Assembly: GCA_002150815.3 (NCBI GenBank) | Contig: NDFF03000098.1 | Coordinates: forward strand, 310,001 to 374,000 | Length of the DNA stretch: 64,000 nt | Direction of reading: 5' to 3' | Origin: Grammothele lineata | Lineage: Eukaryota > Basidiomycota > Agaricomycetes > Polyporales > Polyporaceae | Part shown: one piece after another, positions 1-10,565 of the stretch | Position numbering within the stretch: the first letter of the stretch is position 1 | Layout of the letters: every line of letters begins with the position of its first letter | Made by a program: the position numbers and the translations under genes | The notes under the pieces: generated by a model | Told to the model about the DNA's origin: nothing | Database searches by the model: none | The model's input: the letters and a program-made list of their open reading frames with translations, nothing else

Positions 1-952
1 GAGCCGGGTAGCAAACAGACCCGGAGACGGACATGAGGGGTGAGAATGTCTGCACGGTAGGATGACGCGTGAAGGAAGGCTCAGGCTAAAGGTGCTTCTC
101 TCCATTGACCTGGCAGGCGCTCTAAGAGCGGAGACAGGGCCGGCGCTCGAACACGCGCGGAGTGCGAGGCAGAAGACGGCGTGGATCAGAATAAACGCGG
201 CTCTACGTGTTGACGGCATACACGGTGGAGGGTTCAGCTGGTTATCGGAAAGGCGTGCATGCGAACCAGCTCCAGTCGCATTTCCTCGGCGGGAAGGGGA
301 GGTCTCGAGGGCACGAAGTGACGGGTCCCGGTGCGTAATCACTAGTGATGCAGTGGAAACGTGTTCTACAATCTGCTTGCTAGCTAGCCTGGTCCGGACC
401 GACGCAGTGCGAATGGATAGATAGAGCCTGTATTCTATTCGGTTGCTCACTGGTTCTAACAGGGCGGGGACCAAGCCTCTACCATGATACGCATAATCGT
501 TCTGATGATAATAGTAAGAATCTGTAAGTAGGTCCGTAGAGTGATTGCGGTACACTTGTCATATTCCGGAATGCAATACGATGATCACAAATAAGTGCAG
601 TATATATGATCGAAGCGAGACTAGCAATATTTCGTCTAGATAATAGGCATGCGGCATCGTTTTATGAAAGGTCTAGAGGACAGAAGTGAGCAGGGTAGTT
701 AACGAATCAGGAAAGTGTGACAGAGAACCAAAGGGTGGTGTTATATATATCCTCCGGGGACTTCAGCACAAATGAACGTATGTAGGTGGCATGGAAATTG
801 AAGAGAGCAAGAGGATTTAGGGCCTACGAATCGCAATCGAGTGGTTTGCGCCCGTCCGCGCCCCCCACTTGTCAAGTCATATATTTAGCAGAAGGGAGCG
901 AGGGGCCATAGGTTGAAGACGTTTACAGCTGACCATGTTCGACGTCTCGTCA
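1..952. other. No gene recognised
   Basis: Only short overlapping open frames without recognisable protein character are present. The stretch is moderately AT-rich around 480-800 compared with its neighbours and lies just beyond the 3' end of the minus-strand cyclin gene, so it may hold its 3' UTR and an intergenic spacer. Confidence 0.4.
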
Positions 953-1759
953 TTATGGAGAATTGAAGAATTCCCAGGTCTCGGGCCTGGGCGGGATAAC
1001 GGGAGGCGGCGAGGGGGAAGGAGGGGGACCATAGGTGCGGACAGGATTAGGGAGAGAGAGGGCGTGTACAGGGAATGGGCGAGGTCGGGATGAACACGTT
1101 GAATATACAGGGGTAGTCCTTGATCGACGCGGGTGGATAGGAAGATCTAACGTCGGCTCTGGCATCCGCGAATGTGGCTCTCCAAATGTCAGAGCATCGT
1201 AGCGCCGTCGGATCTCCCTTTCGAATGCCGCCAGTTCATCCGGATGGACGTGCAACCTCCAGCCTACGCCCTCACATATCTGCCTCTCCGTGTCGTTGAG
1301 CTCTTTCTTAGAGAACCGACCATTCCCAAACTCCAGCCATGTCGTATTGGCAGGTACGTCGTCGTAGAAGATCTTGGTCGCAATCATGTAAGCCGAGATG
1401 AACAAGAGGTTGCTTGACCGCACATTCGCTATAGAATAGATGGTCGGACGCCTCAGGCATCCGAGGATGTATAGCGCGAGAATTGAAGTTGAAGGATGAG
1501 ATTGTTTCCTTGAAAGGACGTTGTAAATGTCGAACACCATCGTTGGAGATACTTGATATGCGTCAGGGAATAGACCGGCAATATATCTGGCAGAGAGTTG
1601 AGCGATCTCTCCCCAGTAGAGGTGTGAATCCTGGTCGTAGCATGTCAGATCTTGTAGAAAAATACAAGCTGAGATTGTACTCACAACATGGTGGTTGGAG
1701 TTCCACATTCTAGTGGATCCCTGTATCCCAGAGTGTCCGTCGAAGACGATTAGAGACAT
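953..1759 (-). CDS. PHO80/PCL-type cyclin (two exons)
   Basis: Predicted cyclin that would bind and activate a PHO85-type CDK. I read exon 1 as 1759-1685 (25 codons, from an in-frame ATG) and exon 2 as 1630-953, separated by a 54-nt GTGAGT...CAG intron in phase 0, giving about 250 residues. The intron position matches the cyclin gene at 13.4 kb: both start exon 2 with D-S/P, then a helix ending in A-R-Y/F. The cyclin box follows, with a block containing LLFISAYMIATKIFYDD, the usual helix-3 signature of this family, then a helix-5 block with ERQICEG and a WRLHVHPDEL stretch. The C-terminal 70 residues are proline/arginine-rich and probably disordered. The open frame continues upstream to 1834, so the start is inferred. 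Membership of the PHO80/PCL class is sure; the specific partner is not. Confidence 0.82.
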   Translation of the reverse strand: MSLIVFDGHSGIQGSTRMWNSNHHVVSTISACIFLQDLTCYDQDSHLYWGEIAQLSARYIAGLFPDAYQVSPTMVFDIYNVLSRKQSHPSTSILALYILGCLRRPTIYSIANVRSSNLLFISAYMIATKIFYDDVPANTTWLEFGNGRFSKKELNDTERQICEGVGWRLHVHPDELAAFEREIRRRYDALTFGEPHSRMPEPTLDLPIHPRRSRTTPVYSTCSSRPRPFPVHALSLPNPVRTYGPPPSPSPPPVIPPRPETWEFFNSP

Positions 1760-1834
1760 CTCAGGATGCGGAGGAAAGTAAGATATAAGACAACCAGGAC
1801 AGCTCTCGAAGGGCTTTATACCCAGGTAAAGCAT

Positions 1835-3124
1835 GACACCGTAGTGCTATAGCCATCCATCCGGCTGTGAGACTGAAACAACAAATCTTAAAACCTAGGT
1901 GGCATCTATTCTTTGTCGTAACTGTTGCACAATAGAGATATCTTGTGGCACTTGACAAATGAGTCAGATAACAAATGCTGCGTACAAAAACAACATTTAG
2001 TGGCGCGATTACAGACAACAACGATACTTCTGTTCATTGCTCGTTCTGCTGAGACTCGGAAGTTGGTTCGGTCGAATTTGCGATTTGGTACCCCTAAAGC
2101 CTAATCGGAGTCCGAAGCACCAGCGCGCCATAACGAGCCTTTCGTGTCGGATACATGACTATCCGGGAATATGGAAGGACGAGAAGCCAGAAAACGTGGG
2201 TAAGGATTGAAACTAATTGTCTGATGGACTGTCCATTAGGTTATTAGCTTGTGAGCGTATGAGAAGCCATCGAATACCAGTCACCTAGTGGAGTTTTGAC
2301 GACATTGTACAGCGCCCACTCGTTCGCAACTCGAAGTATTCTTCTCGCGACACGAGAAGAAGTTCAAAGCGTCCGCCCGCAAAGTGTTTCACTCAAGTTC
2401 CCCATGCTACGCTGCTTGTTTCGGTGTGGTGGCCTGGTTGGGCATTAAATATCAAAGCGTTGGGCATGAAAGCAGCGGTGTGACAAACTAGCCTTAGGAT
2501 CTAGGCACGACTCCCTGAACTATCGACCCATGTGTAACGTAGCGCCACAGGATGAGAAGTTGTAAAGCGGCCAGTAAGGTGGTCTGAGATAAGACAGAAA
2601 CAACAGAGAGTGGTGCCAGTGACGAGCCGCCGTCGACTGGCCGCTGTAAACCACGACGAACGACGAGTCAAATCAGGTCAAGGTCGCGCGAATTCTTTCG
2701 CTGCCTGAGGCGGTGGCGTATGCCGAGCGTCTCGACAAGACCCGCAGTTCGAATCGCAAGCACGGCAGGTCTATTTTCGTTTGTCCACGCAGTGCAGTGG
2801 CAGGCAGTTGCGGATTTTTGGTATGGATCTACATACAGAGTGGTAGAGAAGACTAGTCCTAGATGAGGATGGTGACACGAAACCGAAGTGGTCCGGTAAG
2901 CGCTATGTACCAGAAACGAGCCTAGAAACATCGAAAGGAGCGTGTGTGCGGCAATGCATTAAACAGATTAACGAAAGAATGGGAAGTGGCACAGTATGGC
3001 TGGGGGAAAACAACAAAAGAGGATTAAGAAGGAGTCAAATAGCGACGGCTTGTAGTAAACACGGCTGTACCTCGCTCTGCGGGCATAAGGACGCCACTGC
3101 TCGAGTCAACGCGGCGCGGTGTCT
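1835..3124. other. No gene recognised
   Basis: Intergenic stretch upstream of the first cyclin gene. Short frames on both strands show no motif, no consistent splice signals and no repeats that I could find. It probably includes the promoter of the minus-strand cyclin. Confidence 0.4.
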
Positions 3125-3958
3125 TCATTGGTGGTGTGATCGCGGCCAGTGGTGGAGCGCATCATCTGCCGTTCCAGCAAGGGTCCCCGAGTAATACGGA
3201 GGGGATATGACTGTAGCGCCCTGCGGTATAGCGTCGGCAGGTACCCAGTTGGAGTAGATAGGTATGCCTCGGGGCCCGGTGAAAACAACGTACACCATCT
3301 GAACACCCGCCTCCGAGACTGTGTTGTGGGAATCCATGTACTGGGGTGGAGTGGATTGTGAAGGAGTTACCCACGTGTGAGAAAGAGAGTGTTGGGGAGG
3401 AGGGATGATAGACCCAGCCGTCAGGAATGGCGACTCGGGTGCGAGAGGGCGAGAGGGCGCGGGCGCGGGAGATCGGTAGCTTGAGAGATCCAGAAGCCCA
3501 TCTGTCGACACTGATCTCCCCTGATGGCCGTGATACCGCTCGGTTGAAGGGACCGAGAGGTACCTACTAGATGACGGAGGGTAGTCGGCGCGAAGGTATT
3601 CCCCAAAGCCGGATCGAGGCGCCGTGGAGGAAGTATTCGGGGGCGGAGCGTAAACGGCGGGATGCCCGTTCAGATCGTGTCGTCTCGCATCGACGTTTGA
3701 TGCGCCAATGTGAGCTGTGGTTTGAGCGCGGTGTACTGAGCGGCGCGGAGTGATGCTCCGATGGGCCGTCGACGCAGACCCAGATCCGTGATTGGTGGTA
3801 AAGGATGCATGGTGGTAAAGACGCATCGCCGCCTCCTCCGTTTCTAGAGGCTGGGTACGATACGCCCTGGAATAGTCGTTGCTGGCCTGATGACGCCGGT
3901 CCTCATGACGTTCATGACGGCGGCCGCGATCCAAATGATCATGGCGATTGTGAGGCAT
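3125..3958 (-). CDS. Hypothetical low-complexity protein, 277 aa
   Basis: An uninterrupted 277-codon minus-strand frame from an ATG at 3958. I do not recognise the protein. The first 35 residues are rich in H, R and D (an RGRRHERHEDRRH block). The middle is rich in S, T, P, H and R and is likely disordered. Residues roughly 215-260 are more hydrophobic and ordered-looking (VQMVYVVFTGPRGIPIYSNW). No signal peptide or membrane segment is visible. It lies between two cyclin genes on the same strand, about 1.4 kb upstream of one and 0.6 kb downstream of the other. The length of the frame and its biased but non-random composition make it a plausible gene, but an extra intron or a different start cannot be excluded. 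Confidence 0.5.
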   Translation of the reverse strand: MPHNRHDHLDRGRRHERHEDRRHQASNDYSRAYRTQPLETEEAAMRLYHHASFTTNHGSGSASTAHRSITPRRSVHRAQTTAHIGASNVDARRHDLNGHPAVYAPPPNTSSTAPRSGFGEYLRADYPPSSSRYLSVPSTERYHGHQGRSVSTDGLLDLSSYRSPAPAPSRPLAPESPFLTAGSIIPPPQHSLSHTWVTPSQSTPPQYMDSHNTVSEAGVQMVYVVFTGPRGIPIYSNWVPADAIPQGATVISPPYYSGTLAGTADDALHHWPRSHHQ

Positions 3959-4589
3959 GGGTGCCGTCAGCGAAGTAGGAATCGGGGAAACGACGAGATT
4001 TGGAAGGTGGGAATGGCAGCCTCAGTCAGCGGAAGATGCTCTTGTAGAGCAACAGAGCCGGATTAGTGGGTACGCGGATAGATGAATAACTGACAGGTGG
4101 CCAGACAGGGGCAAGCTTTGGCGTAAGGCCACAACTATTGAGGCCGGTGCCCCGAGGTGCTAAAGCGTACAGCAGTGGCGGGATTCTCACGGGGCACTAC
4201 AGTTTTTAGGGTTCTATTGTTCATACCGGTACCAGTCGGCTCGTGAATGTACCTCAACTTGAAACATACGGTACACAAAACAAGACAACAACTCCATGAA
4301 AATGCTAAGATGTTAGTCGACGACGAGCTGCCGCCAACATAATCGAACGTGAGGATAGACCAGAATCCGTCATACTATGCTGTGGACACTCGGCGAGCAC
4401 TCTGAGCGAACGCTGATCTGTTTGCGTATTTAGGAGCTACCAGCATTGCGACACAAGTGGTATCAACAGAGGAGTAATTATGAAAGTCTTCCATTAATTA
4501 CGATACGAGACGGGACGATGCAAGATGGAGTCGAAGGGATGGAAAGGAGCAACTGGTATGCGCCGCAACTTAGGCCGCTCGCCACGGGC
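3959..4589. other. No gene recognised
   Basis: Spacer between the hypothetical protein gene and the second cyclin gene, both minus strand. I see no open frame of note, repeat or RNA structure. Confidence 0.4.
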
Positions 4590-5425
4590 TCAGCAGAAAC
4601 AGACAGTAGATGAGGGGATTGCTTCTCTCCGGCCGTCGGATGGGGTCAGTTCTCCAGAAAACTTGTAGCTTTTTTGGACCTGGGTGTTCAGTAGCGAGAC
4701 AAACTTCCGCCGGACGGGGTCGAGCGTTCTATGGACGACGACACTCTTGTCGACGGGGCCTAAACTTCTCTCAGGGAGGATAAACTCCGGGCGCGACGTT
4801 GACTCGTTCCTGCTAAACTCCTCCCGAACCTTCCGCCTGAAGTCCGTGAGAGCCTCTGGATGAACGTTGAACTGCCAGTTGAGACAGCAGCACATGGTAC
4901 GCTCCATGCCATTGAACTCGGCGAGAGACCACGGCCCAAGCCCGGTGGCGACCACGTCCTGATTGTAGATGTCTTCGTGGTGCGGTTCATGTGCCTTCAT
5001 CGCGAGGACGAAAGCCGTGAGGAAGATTGCGTGGCCGCACAGCGGTCCGGGGAACGATGCGCGTAGGTGGGTGCGCAAACGTTGGAGGAGGTATAGGGCG
5101 ACGAAGGTGCAATATGGAGCAAGATCGAAGTAGCAGTCGAGGACGGAGTCGATGAAGTCGGCGAGAGGGGGGAGCTTCAATTCCGGAATGCCATGACTGA
5201 CGCAGTTGAATAAGTGCGCGACGTAGTTGGCGGAGATCTGAGCAACCCGAGTTTGTTCGTGTTTCGAGTATACAAGATCCGGAATAACGTGCATAATCGA
5301 GGAGATAGTAGCCAGTGCTGAGGGGTGTGTTGTATTGAATGAGCTGAGAAGAAGAGCCATAAATACGGTCCACTTACCTTCGCCTCTAGGGGGCAATTGA
5401 GCACATACATGTCAGCTGTGGCCAT
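4590..5425 (-). CDS. PHO80/PCL-type cyclin, second copy
   Basis: Paralogue of the cyclins at 0.95 and 13.4 kb. The minus-strand frame from about 5330 down to 4590 carries an N-terminal helix with YVAHLF, then LADFIDSVLD, the block FVALYLLQRLRTHLR, the helix-3 block with HAIFLTAFVLAMK, and a final helix with MERTMCCCLNWQFNVHPEAL, closely following the order in the 13.4-kb copy. The canonical DD after helix 3 is replaced by a histidine/glutamate-rich stretch (HEPHHED), so this copy is more diverged. The first exon is unresolved. An ATG at 5425 opens a short frame with two possible donors (GTATGT at about 5408 or GTAAGT at 5377). The most plausible acceptors are a CTTCTCAG near 5350 or a later CTCAG. 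Gene identity is firm; the first 30 residues are not. Confidence 0.75.
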
Positions 5426-8400
5426 AGAAGTCTTGCCTTATGCTGCGGTGGTGGCGACAAAGCGATATGATGGGCGTTGTTGAGCCCACTGTTAATAATA
5501 CCAACAAAGCAGATCGGAGATTCAACGTCCCTCACGAGTTGTGGAATCGTTGTCGCCGCTGTGGCGTGAACGTTGTAGCCATACACATCGCCAACAGCGC
5601 AGTTCAACGCCGACGGCCAACAGCGTGGTTCAAAGATGCTCAAACCGCTAGCGAGGGGCACGTTTGTGGCCAATATACTTCTCCATTCGTGTCAAAACAC
5701 CTGCTGAGTCCAGGTAAGTCCTCATGTCGTGATAGCAGTTCGAAACCATACATACACAACCTAACACGTTCGAGCGGGCAGTGACACAAAGCCGTGTACG
5801 CATGTCGCGTCTCTCACTCGCGCCACTCACTCGCGCCTCTTCTCCAAGTCCGCGCGCGGACCCGGAGGCAGCGCGCCCAGCGCGACTTGCACGCGCCAGC
5901 AACCCAGGCCCCTCATGAAACAGCCGCCCTCCAGGTCTCACCGTGTCCTCTCGCGACGTCTGATGCCGCCTGCTGACGGAGCAATGCATATAGCTGCTTC
6001 TTTCCTTGGATCGGCGACGTCGACGAGGGCCGGTGGTCCGAGTTAACGCCTTTAAAACGTGTCTATCAGCAAACATCCCGCGTCCCATGCCAGGATGGTT
6101 CGTGTGCCGCGCCCGTACCGGGGTTCCACGCGCTTCAAGAGCCTGCCGAGACACTTTGAAAGCCGCACAGCGGCCGCGTCCGGGGCTGCTGTGCTTCCAT
6201 TCTGTAGAACGCGAGAGAGTCAATGCCCGTGCTAAGCGGCGAAGAGCAAGCTTTGATGATGGGAAAGCGACGCACCTTCATCCCGTAAACTCCGAGAGAA
6301 AAGGCACGAGGCACAGACACGAAGGCTGCTATATTAGTTTTGCAAAGGTGGACGGCGCGCACTGCAACGCGCTTGCAGTTCCAAGAAGCCGCGCGCATAG
6401 AGGGAAGAAGTGGTACGACCAGTCCAACACCCGAACCCACATCCAGCAAACCGCGCGGGACAAACGTAGTGCTCAGGATAGACAGGTGGCACAGCCTGGA
6501 GGCCTCGTGGCCATGGATGCGCTTCTTCGGAAGGCTCAAGGCCAAAGCGAAAAAAAGAAAACAATGTCGCCGCCGCCAGCACATCGCTGCGCGCACTAAC
6601 CCCCGCCCACGCACTTCAGCTTCCGCCGCGCGCCAGGCGCGAGGTGGCCTGACCGACGCCGCCCGGACCGGTGGCAGACGCGTCCTGGGACTCCGTCGCT
6701 CGCGGATTCGGGTTCTCAGGATCTCAGGCCTCAGGCCTCAGGCGTGGCACCGCTCCTGAGTGGCACCGCGGCCGCGATAGTGCCTCCCAAGAAGCCTTCT
6801 TCGCGCGACACAGGGGGAAGCGCGGTGGGCCGCACAAGCACCCGCGGCCGCGCGCAGCTCACAGCTGCTTTGTGCCACCGCGGGTCGTGCGGTGCGTTCG
6901 CGAAGGTGTGGTGTGTGCGTCGCGGCATCGCGTTCCTCTCGTGCTGACTGCTTGCCGGCGGGAACGATGGCGTTGGCGCCTCTTTCTTCACCGAGAACGG
7001 CAAGGCGGACGCAGATCCCGGAACACGTCGGGAGACCCGGGGCCTGAGATCTTGGGGACTCGGGACCTGGAAGTGAGCAGCACGCTATAACTGTCAAGGT
7101 CTCTCACCGCCGGCGAGGGCGTTGATGGCAAGAGCGCTAGGACATCAGCCGCATGCGGAAGGGAGGCAGGGAAATGCTCCCGCGGGGGCGCGCCGGCTTC
7201 GCGCAGGAAAAGATCAGCGCGCGGGTCCCCGTCTGCCCAAGTGCGACATCGTCGAACGACGTCCATCTCAAACGGCTCTGCCCAGTTCTCCCGGGCGCGC
7301 GCAGGCGTAATGTAGTAGGTTCCCGTCGTGCGCTCTGTGTACACAATCGAGCTGCACGGCGTACTCGGCGGACGCTGTGCGGGACTATGTCCAACGCGCA
7401 ACCTGACTCCTGAGCATCAGACGACTGAGATGGTCCACCGCGCGGTCTATGTGCCACATGCGCCGCCCGGCGGCCTGCAGCGAAGGTGGCAAAGTCAAGA
7501 CATGCGTCGAAGAAGGGAGGTGTGGTATCGTACCTGCGTCCCGCGGCACGCACCGCCGCCCTTCTAGCGTTCTGGCGTGATGCACGAAGGCGTAGCGTGG
7601 TTAAAGAATGCGCGCGCGGTGGCATTGTGGATGCCTCCAAACCCCCCGTGCGCGATAAGCTTGGTGCCACCTCGTGCAGGGAGCTCCCGCCGGGAAAAGC
7701 AGGGGTAGGGAAGTCGACATACCCGCAGGCAGTAGTGATCGTGATTGGATGCGCTGTAAGTGAGATCCCACACGGGATCGGGACCCGACCCGATGGGTGC
7801 CGAAGATGATATTTCCCCAGCCTCTTTGGCAGTCTATCAAGTCGCCGTCGGCCGGGGTTCCGAATGTACTGACGTTTGCAGAACGGAGGTTACGGAACTA
7901 CGTGAGTTGCAGAAGGATTTGCTGCGTACCGCGTATGACAAATGGGGACCTTCCTACGTATGTCGGCGGTTCGATGCGAACGAAGGCAACAATTATCTGC
8001 GCGGCGGCCCCATCTCCATCGTCGCTGCGAACGAATGATCCTTGCCGTCAATGAGGAGCGACTGAGCGTCAGGCATGCCTTCTAGCCATCGAGGTATGTC
8101 GGGGAAGACATACGCGCCAGATCCGTGAATCAGGAAGACGCTTCCGATGGAACCCACGTGTCATCACGAAGGCCGAAGATACTTCTCAGACGCCATCTAC
8201 AGAAGGAGAGAGCGCTCGCTCGATGAACGTGAGACGACGGAACGGCTCTGATGAGCGCACCGTCGCAATTGCGGCATCTGGACAACGGTCATTCAATGGG
8301 TTACTGGGTATGATGGATGGGGCTTACAATCAGAAATCGCCCTGCGGAGCAAGCATATGCTTCAAGAGGTCCATGAAGCTGGAAGTTTCGGCGGCGGTCG

Positions 8401-10272
8401 GGATGTCGAGAGTATGCGACGTGGCGACCTTGCAAGTCCGACAGAAGCTCGTTGTGATGCGTGCAAACCGCGCGGCGCTCTGGACATAGGTTCCCGATGT
8501 TTTGTTGCCGTTACGCGCCGCGGAAAACAAAGGGCTGGCAGTACTTTGCCTACACCGCCAGTCGCTACTGTCAACCCGAGCATTCATCAGTAACTCCCAG
8601 TGTTGCGCGGTTGGCCCTGCAGCCTTGTATTGTCGATATGACGAGGCTAAAGAGAGGGCAATGCACGAGGCAGAGACGAGGACGACATGAGATCATGATG
8701 GTAGTGAAGAAGGCGCCCAAACGGGAGACCAACTGAACGCCAGGTTTGCATGAGCGTCTACGGTGCCTTTTTTGCTCTCGTCCGCCACGGTGCGATCAAT
8801 CTGACTCGACAGCCGCTATCAAGTCATGACCGTACCTCAAGCTTGTAGCGCATGTAGTGCAAGTTCTTTCAGCTGATTTCAAGACCAACTAAGCCTTGGA
8901 TCCTCCGACGCCCACCCTTAGTCACTTTAGCTCATCCACTACATGGACCAACAAGACAAGCCGCCGGGGCCCCGCGATAATCTTCTAAATGAACTCGCCA
9001 CCATCGCCGCCACGCACGTCATTGAACAACATCCTCAGGACAGTCCCTGGACATAACAGCCGTGTTACCATTGGGAGGACGATGCCTGATGGACGCCACC
9101 AGGTGTTGCTGGTTGCCCCATGCGGATGAGAGTCCTGCCGGCCCCCCTGGTACGTCCCAGCAGACCTTCCTTGGCGGAAGGTACAGGAGCTGATGATAGT
9201 CTCGCACGCCGTTCTGACACGGTCTTACATGTTTACAGCGTGTGTGGCTTGTGCCAAACGGAAGCGGAACGACCCGCCTTCTAACTTTCACTCATCAGGG
9301 TACGGCAAGTTCAATATGCACGATCGACTTGCGGTGTACGTACAACGGGTACTTAACTTCTACAGCCATATGTTCCCTTTCGACTCGCCCAGCGTCCTTC
9401 ATTAACGATATATAACGCACGGAACGTCAAACCTCGAGTAGTCTCACCTCGTACCACAGCCCTATGCCCGCGCTCACCGTCACCACCGACTGTTGTACTT
9501 ATCCCGCCGCGCGCACACCGCATGTGTCCCGCGCATCGTGCATCCTCAACGACGGTCGCGACTCGCATTGCTACGGCTTGGCCCCCACGAGGCTGCCCCG
9601 CGCGTGCGTGATCTCGATGAGCGCCGCGCGCGCAGCGGGGTCTCAAGTAAAGTGCTCACTGCTCGCCGACAACGAGGCGCATCGCGCGAGGCGCGAGGCG
9701 CGCCGCGGCCGGCTGATCACTTCTGTCATGATGCGCCCCCGGGGAAGGTGTCGGGGAGCGTCTCAGATCGCGTGCGGGGAGCCTTCCACCGCGAACTTCG
9801 TCGTGAAGGCGGCACGTCCGGCACGGTTCCCCGGGGCCGGCTTCCGGCTTCAACTTCGCCAAGGCGGGGAGGCTCGAATGCGGGATGGCGGGGGCGGGCT
9901 CCTCGGAGGCGTTCAGTATGGCTTGATCTGGTTTTGACCGGATCATCGATGGCCTTATGTGTAGAGTACGAGGTTCTCGAGGGAAGCAGGTGAGCTGAGC
10001 AGGCTATATGCGGGCATTTTGTGGCTCGATGGTGGTGGAGTTCCTCCCTGCACTTGCCATGTACTTACTAACTGCCGCACAACCCAACGCAAATGCCCTC
10101 CGGACTCGCGTGCTTACGATCTCAGCTCAGCGTTGGTTTGTGCCGGAAAGGAACCGATCTGGCCCATATCTTTTAGACGTGTACCTGATGCAACGAGTAG
10201 TACATACTCGCACACCTAGACCGCGCGCTGCAAATGAGAGACTACAGTAGATCAGAACACCCAACGTTTCGT
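5426..10272. other. GC-rich region without a supported gene
   Basis: About 4.8 kb, very GC- and CpG-rich between 5.8 and 7.6 kb, where many mutually overlapping open frames arise from base composition alone. None shows domain motifs, and frames on both strands look equally good, which argues against coding. A short plus-strand frame near 9193-9405 contains a CVACAKRKR cysteine pair that could be a relic of a longer zinc-binding protein, but nothing around it supports a gene. Confidence 0.4.
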
Positions 10273-10298
10273 ATACTGTACCATTTCGACCAAATGTT
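10273..10298 (+). repeat. Left terminal inverted repeat of the MITE-like element
   Basis: Twenty-six bases that match the reverse complement of 10540-10565 without mismatch. Confidence 0.95.
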
Positions 10299-10562
10299 CA
10301 CTGGGTGTGACCTGTGACCGCCTTGAACTTGTTGAACGAATGTTCAAGGGCCTCCGTGACCAGTGACATGGCCGAATGTTCAGTTCAAAGGGCCCCGTGA
10401 CCGCGAAATTTGGCGGGGAGGAGGCGAGATGTTCACGGAGGCGCCCATTAGGCGCCAGTGACTTTGGTGGGAGAGATGTTCAGAGGTCGTTGTGACCCGT
10501 GACCTCAAATGTTCAGCAGGGTCCGTGACCCGTGACGAGAACATTTGGTCGAAATGGTACAG
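10276..10562. mobile_element. MITE-like non-autonomous DNA element with 26-bp terminal inverted repeats
   Basis: The ends at 10273-10298 and 10540-10565 are perfect inverted repeats of 26 bp (outer end ATACTGTACCATTTCG). If the duplicated TA at each outer edge (10274-10275 and 10563-10564) is taken as a target-site duplication, the element spans 287 bp from CTGTACC to GGTACAG, as expected for Tc1/mariner-like insertion. The interior has no open frame. It contains about six copies of an ATGTTCA motif and several CCGTGACC/GTGACC motifs in alternation, resembling subterminal transposase-binding repeats. Perfect ends suggest recent mobility or selection on the ends. No transposase for it is visible in this window. 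The inverted repeats are certain; the superfamily is inferred. Confidence 0.85.
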
Positions 10563-10565
10563 TAT
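10540..10565 (-). repeat. Right terminal inverted repeat of the MITE-like element
   Basis: Perfect inverted copy of 10273-10298, ending in GGTACAGTAT. The next base breaks the symmetry. Confidence 0.95.

Noticed and set aside
5648..7840. Many long overlapping open frames on both strands
   Set aside because: They arise from CpG-rich composition. Frames on opposite strands are equally long, rich in R, A, P and G, and show no domain or splice pattern.
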